Shown: positions 8,312-17,084 of the stretch, in pieces
Layout of the letters: every line of letters begins with the position of its first letter
How positions within the stretch are numbered: position 1 is the first letter of the stretch
Assembly (NCBI RefSeq): GCF_001545035.1
Contig: NZ_FCOJ02000033.1
Coordinates: forward strand, 17,209-81,208
Source of the DNA: Caballeronia glebae
GTDB lineage: Bacteria > Pseudomonadota > Gammaproteobacteria > Burkholderiales > Burkholderiaceae
Length of the DNA: 64,000 nt
Direction: 5' to 3'
Program-made: the position numbers and the translations under genes
The notes under the pieces: model-generated
Told to the model about the DNA's origin: nothing
What the model saw: only the letters and a program-made list of their open reading frames with translations
The model's database searches: none

Positions 8312-9271
8312 ATGACGACATCCGCCGAACAAGCCGCCGACTGGCTGCTCTCCGGACTCGAACTGCGCAGCACGCTCTTTCACGTGGGGCGGTACTGTGG
8401 CGCGTATCGCGCATCGACGGCGGGCCATCAGCGCGCGAGCTTTCATCTCGTTCTGGAAGGCGCGTGCTGGCTGCATCTCCCCGCAAAAGCCGGGCGTGCC
8501 GCGAGCAGCACACGCCTCGTCGCGGGCGACGCCGTGTTTCTGATGCGCGACATGGCGCACTGTCTGTCTCCCGACGCAGGCGCGCCCGACGCGGACGACT
8601 TCGCGGTGCGCACCGGCGCGATGACGCCGCTCGATGCCCCGCACGCGCCGGCTGACGGCGTGGCGCTCGCGTGTGGCTTCTTCGAGTTCCGCTCGGATCT
8701 CGGCGATGCGCTCAACAGTTTGCTGCCCGATTACATCGCCGCACGTCACGACGATGCACGGCTCGCCGGCGCGCGCGCCACTTTCGAACTGATCCGCGCC
8801 GAAGCCGCGCGCACGAACGACGGCCTCTCGCCGCTCATCAATCGTCTGACCGACGTGCTGTTCTTCTACGCGCTGCGCGCCGTCGCGAGCGCGGACGATT
8901 TCGCGCCGGGCCTGTGGACCGTCATGCGGCGGGCAGAATTCGCGCCGCTCGTCAGCGCTGTTATCGAGCGACCCGGCGACGACTGGAGCACGCATTCGAT
9001 GGCGGCGTTTTGTCACATGTCGCGGGCGCGCTTCTGCAAGCAATTCGCCGAGGTCTGCGGACAGCCGCCTGCGCAATTTCTCGCGCTACTGCGCATGAAG
9101 GTCGCGGCCGAAATGCTGAGGCACGGTGCATCGACCGTGAACGCCGCGCAATACGTGGGCTATCAGTCCGAATCGGCCTTCGCGCACGCGTTCAAGCGCA
9201 TCACCGGCCTGCAGCCCGGCGCGTGCCGCCGCGAAGGCGCGAGCGTGCCAGAAGAAACGCGCGTGCACTGA
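8312..9271 (+). CDS. AraC family transcriptional regulator (cupin_6 type)
   Basis: A 319-residue regulator. Residues 1-190 form a cupin-like sensor (ELRSTLFHVGRYCG, SFHLVLEGACWLHL, AGDAVFLMRDMAH). The C-terminal AraC DNA-binding domain follows, with MAAFCHMSRARFCKQFAEVCG and NAAQYVGYQSESAFAHAFKR as its two helix-turn-helix units. The ATG at 8312 fits the family N-terminus; a clear ribosome site is not seen. It points toward the CMD/acyl-CoA dehydrogenase/ABC operon that starts 92 bases after its stop and is the obvious candidate regulator. Confidence 0.88.
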   Translation: MTTSAEQAADWLLSGLELRSTLFHVGRYCGAYRASTAGHQRASFHLVLEGACWLHLPAKAGRAASSTRLVAGDAVFLMRDMAHCLSPDAGAPDADDFAVRTGAMTPLDAPHAPADGVALACGFFEFRSDLGDALNSLLPDYIAARHDDARLAGARATFELIRAEAARTNDGLSPLINRLTDVLFFYALRAVASADDFAPGLWTVMRRAEFAPLVSAVIERPGDDWSTHSMAAFCHMSRARFCKQFAEVCGQPPAQFLALLRMKVAAEMLRHGASTVNAAQYVGYQSESAFAHAFKRITGLQPGACRREGASVPEETRVH

Positions 9272-9363
9272 CATGAGACGAATCCGCAGGAACGAGAGAC
9301 GCTGACGCATTGCCGGGGCATCTTCGGCCATGGACAATGAAGCTTTTCCAGTTCGAGGATTTC

Positions 9364-9930
9364 ATGAGCCGCCTGCCCCTGCAAACCATCGAAAGCGCGC
9401 CTGAAGCAAGCCGTCCTTTCCTGCAAAAATCCCTGGCCGCCAATGGCTTTCTGCCCAATCTCGTGGCCACGCTCGCGAATGCCCCCGTCGCGCTCGAAAC
9501 GTATCTGACCGTTGGCGAGATCAACGGCAGAAGCGGCCTCACGCTGGCGGAACGCGAAGTCGTGCAAATTACCGCCGCCGCGATTCACGGCTGCGGATTC
9601 TGCGTGGCGGGCCATACCGCTGTCGCGCTGAAAAAGGCTCAGTTGCCCGAAGCGCTCGTCGATGAAATCCGCGCGCAAGGCACGCTCTCCGATGCGCGCC
9701 TCGACGCCGTGGCGACCTTCACGCGCGCGGTCATCGCGACGCGCGGCGCTGTCTCAGACGTTGTCCTCGCCGGCTTCAAGGACGCAGGTTTCAGCGATGC
9801 GAACGCGCTCGAAGTGATTCTCGGCGTGAGTCTCGCCACGCTCTGCAACTTCGCCAACAACCTGGCGCGCAACGAACTGAACCCGCAGCTCGAAGCGTTT
9901 CGCTGGGAACCGAAGGCGCAAGCCGCATGA
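9364..9930 (+). CDS. carboxymuconolactone decarboxylase (CMD) family protein
   Basis: A 188-residue AhpD/CMD-like protein. The redox motif CGFCVAGH is visible, with EREVVQITAA before it and the helical C-terminal half. CMD/AhpD proteins with this CxxC motif act as disulfide reductases or peroxidase partners, though many are uncharacterised. I prefer the ATG at 9364, which has CGAGG just upstream; in-frame ATGs at 9310 and 9337 are alternatives. Its stop overlaps the next start (ATGA, 9927-9930), so it leads a translationally coupled operon with an acyl-CoA dehydrogenase-fold enzyme and an ABC transporter. Confidence 0.85.
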   Translation: MSRLPLQTIESAPEASRPFLQKSLAANGFLPNLVATLANAPVALETYLTVGEINGRSGLTLAEREVVQITAAAIHGCGFCVAGHTAVALKKAQLPEALVDEIRAQGTLSDARLDAVATFTRAVIATRGAVSDVVLAGFKDAGFSDANALEVILGVSLATLCNFANNLARNELNPQLEAFRWEPKAQAA

Positions 9931-11006
9931 ACGCGCCCGCTTCTTTCGAGTCGCTCGCCGCCTGGCTCGACACGCATGCCGATGCGCTCGACGCGGACCA
10001 GTCGCGCGCATCGGACGTGCTGCCGCAACTGATTCGCGGGCACGCGGCCGGCGTAGGCGTGCCCGAGGCGCTGGGCGGCGCGGGCGGCACGATCGCCGAC
10101 GCCATCGACACGGTGGCGGCCGTCGCGCAACGTTCGCTGACGGCGGCGTTCGTGCTCTGGGGACATCGCACGTTCATCGAGTACGTTCTGCAGAGCGATA
10201 ACGAGACGTTGCGCGCAGACACGTTGCCGCGTCTGCTCGACGGCCGGATCGCCGGCGCGACGGGCCTCTCGAATGCGATGAAGTATCTGTCGAACATCGA
10301 GCCGCTGCAGATGCATGCCACGCGCCGCGCCGATGGTTTCGCGCTGAGCGGCGGCCTGCCGTGGATCACCAACTTGCGGCGCGAGGGTTTCATCGCGGCG
10401 GCGGCGTTCGATCACGACGACGGCTCGCCGCCTTCCATCTTCGCGATTCCTCACGATGCACCAGGCGTCGAACGCAGCGACGATCTCGATCTGATCGGCC
10501 TGCGCGCGAGCAACACGGCGGCGCTTACCGTGACCGGCACGGTGCTCGACGAGCGTCACCGGATCACCGCCGATGCACGTAGCTGGCTCCTGCGCGTGCG
10601 GCCCGCGTTCCTCGGTCTGCAATGCGGCATGTCCGTCGGGCTCGCGCGGCGCGCGCTGCTTGCGACAGCGCAAGCCGGCGCGTCATCGCGTGAGCCGATC
10701 CACGAGGAAAGCGCCGCGCTCGAAGCAGCGCTAGCGGAGCAGCACGTTCGACTGAAGCAAGGCGTACTCGACGGAACCTTCTTCGAACGCCCTGCCGCAT
10801 TGTTCGAGTTGCGCATCGCACTCGTCGATATCGTCACGCGCGCGCTCTCGCTCGAAGTGCAAGCGACCGGCGGGCGCGGTTTTTTGCGCAATCAGAGCGG
10901 CGTTGCCCGGCGCGTGCGCGAGGCGTCGTTCATTCCGATCGTCACGCCAAGCCTCGTGCAGCTCAAAGCGCAGTTGGCGCAGCAACGCGCTGCGAGCGTC
11001 GCGTGA
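9927..11006 (+). CDS. acyl-CoA dehydrogenase family protein
   Basis: A 359-residue acyl-CoA dehydrogenase superfamily protein. The N-terminal GVPEALGGAGG matches the usual PEEYGG region, GATGLSNAMK and LSGGLPWITN form the middle beta domain, and ATGGRGFLRN lies in the C-terminal helical domain. A catalytic glutamate is not obvious. It is coupled by ATGA to the CMD gene before it and by TGATG to the ABC ATPase after it. The operon suggests that it processes a compound imported by that transporter, possibly an organosulfur compound; this is inference. Confidence 0.83.
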   Translation: MNAPASFESLAAWLDTHADALDADQSRASDVLPQLIRGHAAGVGVPEALGGAGGTIADAIDTVAAVAQRSLTAAFVLWGHRTFIEYVLQSDNETLRADTLPRLLDGRIAGATGLSNAMKYLSNIEPLQMHATRRADGFALSGGLPWITNLRREGFIAAAAFDHDDGSPPSIFAIPHDAPGVERSDDLDLIGLRASNTAALTVTGTVLDERHRITADARSWLLRVRPAFLGLQCGMSVGLARRALLATAQAGASSREPIHEESAALEAALAEQHVRLKQGVLDGTFFERPAALFELRIALVDIVTRALSLEVQATGGRGFLRNQSGVARRVREASFIPIVTPSLVQLKAQLAQQRAASVA

Positions 11007-11779
11007 TGCGCTCCGTCACGCGGGGCGCGCACATCGACGCGAGCAGCATCACACTGCGCTATGCCACGCGACGCGTGCTCGACGGCGTCGATCTGAGCGT
11101 CGCGCCGGGAGAAATCGTCGCGCTGCTCGGGCCGAGCGGCTGCGGCAAGTCGTCGTTGCTGCGCATCATCGCCGGATTGGTTCGGCCGAGTTCGGGCACG
11201 CTGCGCGTAGATGGCGAGGCAGTCGCAGGCCCGCGCTCGGACGTCGCGCTCGCGTTTCAGGACCCGTGTCTGCTGCCGTGGCTCACGGTCGAGCGCAATG
11301 TCGCTTTCGGCCTGACTTTCAAGCGGCAGCCGCATTTGTCGCGCCCGAGCCGCAAGGAGCGCGTGACGCAGGCGCTGCAGGCCGTGGGACTCGAACACGC
11401 GCGCGGCTGGCTGCCCGCGCAGTTGAGCGGCGGCATGGCGCAACGCGTGGCGCTGGCGCGTACGCTCGCACGCGAGCCGCGCGCCCTGTTGCTCGACGAG
11501 CCGTTCGGCGCGCTCGACGAAGTCACGCGCGCGGACATGCAACAGTTGCTGATCGAGGCGATCGGGCGCACCGGCGCGTGCGCGCTGCTGGTCACGCACG
11601 ATATCGACGAAGCGCTGCTCGTCGCCGATCACATCGTGCTGCTCGGCAATCGCGGCACGCTCGTCGGCCGATGGTCCGTGGCGCTGCCGCATCCCAGACA
11701 AACGCAGGTTCGTTCGCTCGGCGAGCTGCGCATTTCAATCCTTCAGGCGCTGCAAAACTCGATGTCCAAAGCGGCCTGA
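11006..11779 (+). CDS. ABC transporter ATP-binding protein (SsuB/TauB/NrtD-like)
   Basis: A 257-residue ABC ATPase. Walker A is GPSGCGKSS, the signature is LSGGMAQRVALARTLA, Walker B is ALLLDEPFGALDE and the switch histidine lies in LVTHDIDEAL. The FGALDE variant after Walker B is typical of the nitrate/sulfonate/taurine importer group. I use the ATG at 11006 in the TGATG overlap; the preceding GTG (11003) is possible. It belongs with the binding protein and permease that follow. Confidence 0.92.
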   Translation: MRSVTRGAHIDASSITLRYATRRVLDGVDLSVAPGEIVALLGPSGCGKSSLLRIIAGLVRPSSGTLRVDGEAVAGPRSDVALAFQDPCLLPWLTVERNVAFGLTFKRQPHLSRPSRKERVTQALQAVGLEHARGWLPAQLSGGMAQRVALARTLAREPRALLLDEPFGALDEVTRADMQQLLIEAIGRTGACALLVTHDIDEALLVADHIVLLGNRGTLVGRWSVALPHPRQTQVRSLGELRISILQALQNSMSKAA

Positions 11780-11798
11780 ATCAGCGGGGAAGAATTCG

Positions 11799-12989
11799 AT
11801 GTGTCAATTACCGATGTCACGCCGCGAATGGCTGAAGCTCGCTTCGCTGTTCACCGTGGCGGGCGCCGCGCCGCTCCTCAAGTCATTCGATGCGCGCGCC
11901 GCCGCGGAACCGGACGCGCCCGTGCGCATCGGCTATCTGCCGATCACCGATGCAACGCCGCTGCTCGTCGCGCACAACAACGGCTATTTCGACGCCGCCG
12001 GCATCCGGGCCGAGAAGCCGACGCTCTTGCGCAGTTGGGCGCAACTCGTCGAGGCGTTCCTGTCCGGACAGGTCAACGTCGTGCATCTCCTCTCGCCGAT
12101 GACCGTCTGGGCGCGCTACGGCGGCAAGGCGCCCGCGAAAGTCGTCGCGTGGAATCACGTGAACGGTTCGGCCCTGACGGTCGCGCCGGACGTGAACGCG
12201 CTCGCGGACCTCGGCGGCAAGACCGTGGCCGTGCCGTTCTGGTATTCGGTCCACAACGTCGTGCTGCAGGACATGCTGCGCGCACAAGGCCTCACGCCCG
12301 TGCTCAAGCGCACGAGCGCGCCGGGGCCGAAGGAAGTCAACCTGATCGTGATGCCGCCCTCCGACATGCCGCCCGCGCTGGCCGCGAAGCAGATCGCGGG
12401 CTATATCGTCGCGGAGCCGTTCAACGCCGCTGCCGAGCAACTGAACGTGGGCAAAGTGCTGCGCTTCACGGGCGACGTTTGGCGTAATCACGCGTGCTGC
12501 GTGATCTTCATGCACGAGCATGATCTGACGCAACGCGCGGCGTGGTCGCAGAAGGTCGTGGACGCGATCGTCAAGGCGCAACTGTGGACGCGCGCCCATC
12601 CTGAAGACGCGGCGAAGCTGCTATCGAAAGAAGGCGCGAATCACTACACGCCGCACGCCGCGCAACTGCTCGCGCGCGTGCTCGCTCCGCAGGCGGGCGA
12701 TCAGGGCCGCTATCTCGGCGACCGCGCGATCCAGCATGCGGACTGGCATTCGAAGCGCATCGACTTTCAGCCTTATCCGTATCCGAGCTACACCGAGGAA
12801 CTGGTACGGCGTCTCAAGGCGACACAGGTGGATGGCGCCAACGCGTTTCTCGCATCGCTCGATCCGGCGAAAGTCGCGGCCGATCTCGTCGACGATCGCT
12901 TCGTGAAGAAGAGCATCGAAGCCGTGGGTGGCATGTCCGCGTTCGGGCAGAGCGCGGGGTACGCGCGCAAGGAGACGATCCTTGTCTAG
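11799..12989 (+). CDS. ABC transporter substrate-binding protein (SsuA/NrtA type) with twin-arginine-like signal
   Basis: A 396-residue periplasmic binding protein. The N-terminus SRREWLKLASLFTVAGAA looks like a Tat signal peptide, followed by an alanine-rich cleavage region (FDARAAAEP). IGYLPITDATPLLVAHNNGY, then the LRSWAQLVEAFLSGQVNVVH stretch, match the SsuA/TauA/NrtA-type family for nitrate, sulfonates and related molecules. GGGGAAG upstream supports the ATG at 11799. The permease TTG start overlaps its last codons. The ligand cannot be read from the sequence. Confidence 0.9.
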   Translation: MCQLPMSRREWLKLASLFTVAGAAPLLKSFDARAAAEPDAPVRIGYLPITDATPLLVAHNNGYFDAAGIRAEKPTLLRSWAQLVEAFLSGQVNVVHLLSPMTVWARYGGKAPAKVVAWNHVNGSALTVAPDVNALADLGGKTVAVPFWYSVHNVVLQDMLRAQGLTPVLKRTSAPGPKEVNLIVMPPSDMPPALAAKQIAGYIVAEPFNAAAEQLNVGKVLRFTGDVWRNHACCVIFMHEHDLTQRAAWSQKVVDAIVKAQLWTRAHPEDAAKLLSKEGANHYTPHAAQLLARVLAPQAGDQGRYLGDRAIQHADWHSKRIDFQPYPYPSYTEELVRRLKATQVDGANAFLASLDPAKVAADLVDDRFVKKSIEAVGGMSAFGQSAGYARKETILV

Positions 12990-13809
12990 CGTGCTCGTTC
13001 AACCGGCGGCCGTTGCCGCGAGGCGCGGGGCGCGCGCGCGTTTGCACTGGCGCGGCGTGGTGCTGGGCATCGCGGGACTCGTCGTGACGATAGGCGTCTG
13101 GTGGCTTGCCGTGGCGCTGCTCGCGGGCCATAACACCCTCGTCGCGCAGTTCGCGCCGCTGCGCGCATGGCACGCGCTGCCTGCGCTCATCACCGAAGAT
13201 CGCCTCGTCGAGCACGTCGCGACGAGCCTTAAACGTATCGCGGTGGGACTCGCGTGGGCGCTCGCGGCGGGCGTGCCGCTCGGCTTCGCCATCGGCCGGA
13301 TTCGCTGGCTGGAACAGGCGCTCTCGCCCACGCTGCAATTTCTGCGGATGATCTCGCCGCTCTCGTGGATGCCGATTGCCGTGATGTCGCTCGGCGTCGG
13401 CGACCGTGCCGTGTACTTCCTGCTCGCCTTCGCCGCGGTGTGGCCGCTCGTGATGAGCACGGCGGCGGGCGTGGCGCATCTGGACCGGCGCTGGATCCGG
13501 CTCGGTGAAAGTCTCGCGGCGACGCGCGCGGAAATGCTCTGGCACATCTATGTGCCGGGCATCGCCGCGCACGTGCTCACGGGCGTGCGGCTTGCCATCG
13601 GCATATTGTGGATCGTGCTGGTGCCCGCCGAGATGCTCGGTGTGAGCGCGGGTCTCGGCTATCTGATTCTGGATACGCGCGACCGGCTCGCGTATTCCGA
13701 GCTGACCGCGGTCATTCTGGTGATCGGCGCGCTCGGATTCGCGCTCGATCTGGCCGCGCGCGCGGTCGCGGCGCGTCTGAGCGGCGGCGCGGTCGTGCGG
13801 GAAGAGTGA
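12982..13809 (+). CDS. ABC transporter permease (SsuC/TauC type)
   Basis: A 275-residue inner-membrane permease with about six hydrophobic segments. The BPD-type EAA loop reads GESLAATRAEMLWHIYVPG. It pairs with the ATPase and binding protein upstream. The start is set at TTG 12982 with AAGGAG at 12969-12974, seven bases away, inside the end of the binding-protein gene; the next candidate, GTG 12991, has poorer spacing. Directly after its stop a 19-codon frame begins in a TGATG overlap (13809-13868) and may be the stub of a lost downstream gene. Confidence 0.9.
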   Translation: MSSVLVQPAAVAARRGARARLHWRGVVLGIAGLVVTIGVWWLAVALLAGHNTLVAQFAPLRAWHALPALITEDRLVEHVATSLKRIAVGLAWALAAGVPLGFAIGRIRWLEQALSPTLQFLRMISPLSWMPIAVMSLGVGDRAVYFLLAFAAVWPLVMSTAAGVAHLDRRWIRLGESLAATRAEMLWHIYVPGIAAHVLTGVRLAIGILWIVLVPAEMLGVSAGLGYLILDTRDRLAYSELTAVILVIGALGFALDLAARAVAARLSGGAVVREE

Positions 13810-13866
13810 TGAGCGGATCGTCGGGGCCCGAAGAAGCGATGGTGGACGTCTTCGAGTCTCCCAGTT

Positions 13867-13883
13867 AGCGCACGTATCGTGCG
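13867..13883. terminator. hairpin after the ABC transporter operon
   Basis: GCGCACG TAT CGTGCGC is a perfect 7-bp stem with a 3-base loop just past the ABC operon. There is no run of T residues, so it is a weak terminator candidate at best. The rest of 13884-14054 has nothing I recognise. Confidence 0.3.
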
Positions 13884-14054
13884 CGCCGGCGCGTTTCATC
13901 CGCCTGACGCGGATGCGGCGCGTGAGCGTTCATGCGCCCTGAAAAAAGGAGCCGCTCGCGAGAATCGCGCGAACGTTCGAGGATCACGCGAAGGTGCTCG
14001 ACGGCGCATCGGACGGATGCACGGTGCGTCCTACCGCACGCGTGCGCCCTCGTC

Positions 14055-16016
14055 TCACCGCCGTACGGCGAGACGCCGCACGACCGAGATCATGCGGTCC
14101 ACTTCATCGCACGTGTTGTAGAACGCGAGCGACGGCCGCACCGTCGCCTCGACGCCGAAGCGCCGCAGGATCGGCTGCGCGCAATGATGCCCCGAGCGCA
14201 CCGCGATGCCTTCCTCGTTCAACGCACGCCCGACTTCTTCCGGCGCGTAGCCCTTGAGCACGAACGACAGCACGCTCGCCTTGTCGTCCGCCGTGCCGAT
14301 CAACCGCACGCCAGGCACCGGCCGCAGCAGATGCGTGGCATACGCGAGCAGATCGTGTTCGTAGCGCCCGATATTCTCGATGCCGATGCGCGTCACGTAA
14401 TCGAGCGCCGCGCCTAAGCCGACCGCATCCGCGATGTTGCCCGTGCCCGCCTCGAAGCGGCTCGGCGGCCCCTGGAACACGGTGCGCTCGAAGGTCACGT
14501 CCTGGATCATGTTGCCGCCGCCTTCCCACGGCGGCATGTCCTCCAGCACTTCGCGCTTGCCGTACACCGCGCCGATACCCGTCGGCCCGAAAATCTTGTG
14601 TCCCGAGAACACGAAGAAATCGGCATCGATGCTTTGCACGTCGACCCGCATGTGCGACACCGACTGCGCGCCATCGACGAGCGCCCGCGCGCCCGCACGA
14701 TGCGCCATCGCGACGATCTCCTGCACCGGCACGATGGTCCCGAGCGCGTTCGACACCTGCGTCAACGAAACGATCTTCGTGCGCCCGTTGAGCATGCGTT
14801 GATATTCGTCGAGCCGCACCTGTCCGGAGTCATCGACGGGAATCACGCGCAGCTTCGCGCCCTTTTCCGCCGCGAGCTGCTGCCACGGCACGATGTTGGC
14901 GTGATGCTCAAGATGCGACACGATGATCTCGTCGCCCTCGCCCACGTTCTTCACGCCCCACGACTTCGCCACGAGGTTGATGCCCTCGGTCGTGCCGCGC
15001 ACGAAGATGATCTCTTCGGTGGACGACGCGTTGAGAAAGCGCCGCACAGTTTCGCGCGCGCCTTCGTAGGCGTCGGTCGCGCGACCCGCGATGGCATGCG
15101 CCGCGCGGTGAATGTTCGAGTTCTCGTGCGCGTAGAAATACGCGAGCCGGTCGATGACCGCCTGCGGCTTTTGCGTCGTCGCGGCATTGTCGAACCACAC
15201 GAGCTGCCGGCCGTTCACGCGCTCCTGAAGAATCGGGAAGTCGCGGCGGATCGCGTTGACATCGAACGGCGGATGCGCGGACTTCGCATAGGACGCCTGC
15301 TTGCGCTCGTCGTCGGCGAAGTAGTAGGCGCCCGATGTCGGCGTGCTGCGCGGCTCCGATGCCAGCGAGCGCAGGAAGTCGTCGCCGGGAAGGCCGAACG
15401 ATTCGGGCGTCGCCGCGTATCCCGGTTTCGGCGCGTCGCGGTGCGTGTACGGTGCATCGACGTCTTCGTTCAGAAAGTAATAGCCCGAAGTCGCCGCGCC
15501 CGACGCCGAAGGACGCTCGATTTCCACCGGCTCCGCGCCGAGCGCCGCGCCGCCGATGCGCGGCTCCATCGCGGGCGCGACCGTTTGCACGAGGTCGGGC
15601 ACGCCATCATGCGCGATGGCGTGCGGCACGAGCGCGGGCGCGCGATTGCCGATCGACAGCACGTGCAGCGGCGAGGACGGCGCGAGATTTGCGCCCGGCA
15701 CGTAACCTTGCGGAAGCGATAGTCCCGGCACGCCCGTGCCCGTGCCGCCCGGGCCCGCGAGCGGCGAGCCCGGAGGCGCGGGGTTGCTTGCCACGCTCGT
15801 CGCGGGCGCGGTGAACGGCAGCGCCGCCGAAATCGATTCGCCGCCGCCGCTGCCCATACTCGCGGCCGCGGGCGTCGCGCTGCCCGGCACGCTCGAAAAG
15901 AACTCGTTGGCAAGGCGCGCGAGCGTGGCCGCATCGGGCAACCCGGCGGGCAAGCCCGCGGGCGCATCCGCTTGCGGCAGCGTCACGGATTTAGCGATAG
16001 GTGTCGGGATACTCAT
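14055..16016 (-). CDS. family 2A encapsulin cargo: cysteine desulfurase with long N-terminal targeting region
   Basis: A 653-residue protein. Residues 1 to about 248 are Pro/Ala/Gly-rich and probably disordered, with two similar tyrosine motifs (SGYYF at 177-181, SGAYYF at 228-233) and a short helix-like block (LARLANEFF). The rest is a SufS-type class V aminotransferase fold: DNAATTQKP, the PLP lysine in SGHK (about Lys474) and the catalytic cysteine in RSGHHCAQP (about Cys612). It removes sulfur from cysteine as persulfide. Long disordered N-termini target such desulfurases into family 2A encapsulin shells. The start lies inside the shell gene: the two frames overlap by 26 bases. Confidence 0.92.
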   Translation of the reverse strand: MSIPTPIAKSVTLPQADAPAGLPAGLPDAATLARLANEFFSSVPGSATPAAASMGSGGGESISAALPFTAPATSVASNPAPPGSPLAGPGGTGTGVPGLSLPQGYVPGANLAPSSPLHVLSIGNRAPALVPHAIAHDGVPDLVQTVAPAMEPRIGGAALGAEPVEIERPSASGAATSGYYFLNEDVDAPYTHRDAPKPGYAATPESFGLPGDDFLRSLASEPRSTPTSGAYYFADDERKQASYAKSAHPPFDVNAIRRDFPILQERVNGRQLVWFDNAATTQKPQAVIDRLAYFYAHENSNIHRAAHAIAGRATDAYEGARETVRRFLNASSTEEIIFVRGTTEGINLVAKSWGVKNVGEGDEIIVSHLEHHANIVPWQQLAAEKGAKLRVIPVDDSGQVRLDEYQRMLNGRTKIVSLTQVSNALGTIVPVQEIVAMAHRAGARALVDGAQSVSHMRVDVQSIDADFFVFSGHKIFGPTGIGAVYGKREVLEDMPPWEGGGNMIQDVTFERTVFQGPPSRFEAGTGNIADAVGLGAALDYVTRIGIENIGRYEHDLLAYATHLLRPVPGVRLIGTADDKASVLSFVLKGYAPEEVGRALNEEGIAVRSGHHCAQPILRRFGVEATVRPSLAFYNTCDEVDRMISVVRRLAVRR

Positions 16017-16923
16017 GGTATTTGGCGATCTCCACGTCATCCAGAACGGCCAGCGCATCCGGCGAATGCACGGCAAGCGAGCAATACAGCGAGATCAGGT
16101 ACGACGCGATCGCGTGATTGTTGATGCCCATGAACCGCACCGAGAGCCCCGGCCCCTGCTCGCCCGCGACGCCCGGCTGATACAGGCCCACTACGCCCTG
16201 ACGCTTGTCGCCCACGCGCAGCAGGAGAATCTTGGTCTTGTTGTCCGCCACCGGCACCTTGTCCGACGGAATCAGCGGAATGCCGCGCCATGTGATGAAC
16301 TGCGATCCGAACAGGCTGACGGTCGGCGGCGGCACGCCACGGCGCGTGCATTCGCGGCCGAACGCGGCGATGGCGAGCGGATGCGTCAGGAAGAACGCCG
16401 GCTCTTTCCACACCCGCGTGAGCAGTTCGTCGAGATCGTCGGGCGTCGGCGCGCCGGTCAGCGGAAACACGCGCTGTTCTTCGGCGACATTCGCGAGCAG
16501 TCCGTAATCCGGATTGTTGATGAGCTGGCTTTCCTGAAGCTCCTTGATCGTCTCGATGGTGAGGCGCAACTGCTCCTTCGTCTGATCGTGCGGGCTGCTG
16601 TAGAGATCGGCCACGCGCGTCTGCACGTCGAGCACGGTGCTCACGGCATTCAGGAAGTATTCGCGCGGCGCTTCTTCGTACGGCACGAACGTTCGCGGCA
16701 GCATGCTGTCGTCTTCGCGCTGCGTGCACAGCGCGCGCACCGCCTCGGGATTCTTCACCTGATTCAGACGATAGATGCCCGCCTCGACCGGCACCCATTG
16801 CAATAGGTGCGTGAGCCAGCGAGGTGTGATCGTCGAGAGTTGAGGAACGGTCTTGGTGGCGTTGGCTAGTTGCCGTGCAGCTGTATCGCCGAGCGCGGAC
16901 GCGCCGCCGACTGTTGCGGTCAT
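15991..16923 (-). CDS. family 2A encapsulin shell protein
   Basis: A 310-residue HK97-fold shell protein. The order LSTITPRWLTHLLQWVPVEAG, then RTFVPYEEAPREYFLNAVST and the C-terminal GLSVRFMGINNHAIASYL block, is that of family 2A (SrpI-like) encapsulins, which assemble sulfur-related protein compartments. GGAG lies eight to nine bases before the ATG at 16923. The desulfurase cargo gene overlaps its 3' end by 26 bases and runs in the same direction. No cyclic-nucleotide-binding insertion (the family 2B mark) is visible. Confidence 0.93.
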   Translation of the reverse strand: MTATVGGASALGDTAARQLANATKTVPQLSTITPRWLTHLLQWVPVEAGIYRLNQVKNPEAVRALCTQREDDSMLPRTFVPYEEAPREYFLNAVSTVLDVQTRVADLYSSPHDQTKEQLRLTIETIKELQESQLINNPDYGLLANVAEEQRVFPLTGAPTPDDLDELLTRVWKEPAFFLTHPLAIAAFGRECTRRGVPPPTVSLFGSQFITWRGIPLIPSDKVPVADNKTKILLLRVGDKRQGVVGLYQPGVAGEQGPGLSVRFMGINNHAIASYLISLYCSLAVHSPDALAVLDDVEIAKYHEYPDTYR

Positions 16924-17084
16924 GGAAAGCTCCGGAGTCTATATATGAAGAACGGGATTGCTTATGAACGAGCGTCATTATCAGAAGACGCAATTGCCCG
17001 ATCAACCTGCTATAGACGGCATTTCCTTACATTTCTCCGGAGGCTTGGCCGGCGCTTCTGCTTGATGAGAGGAATGACGAACGT

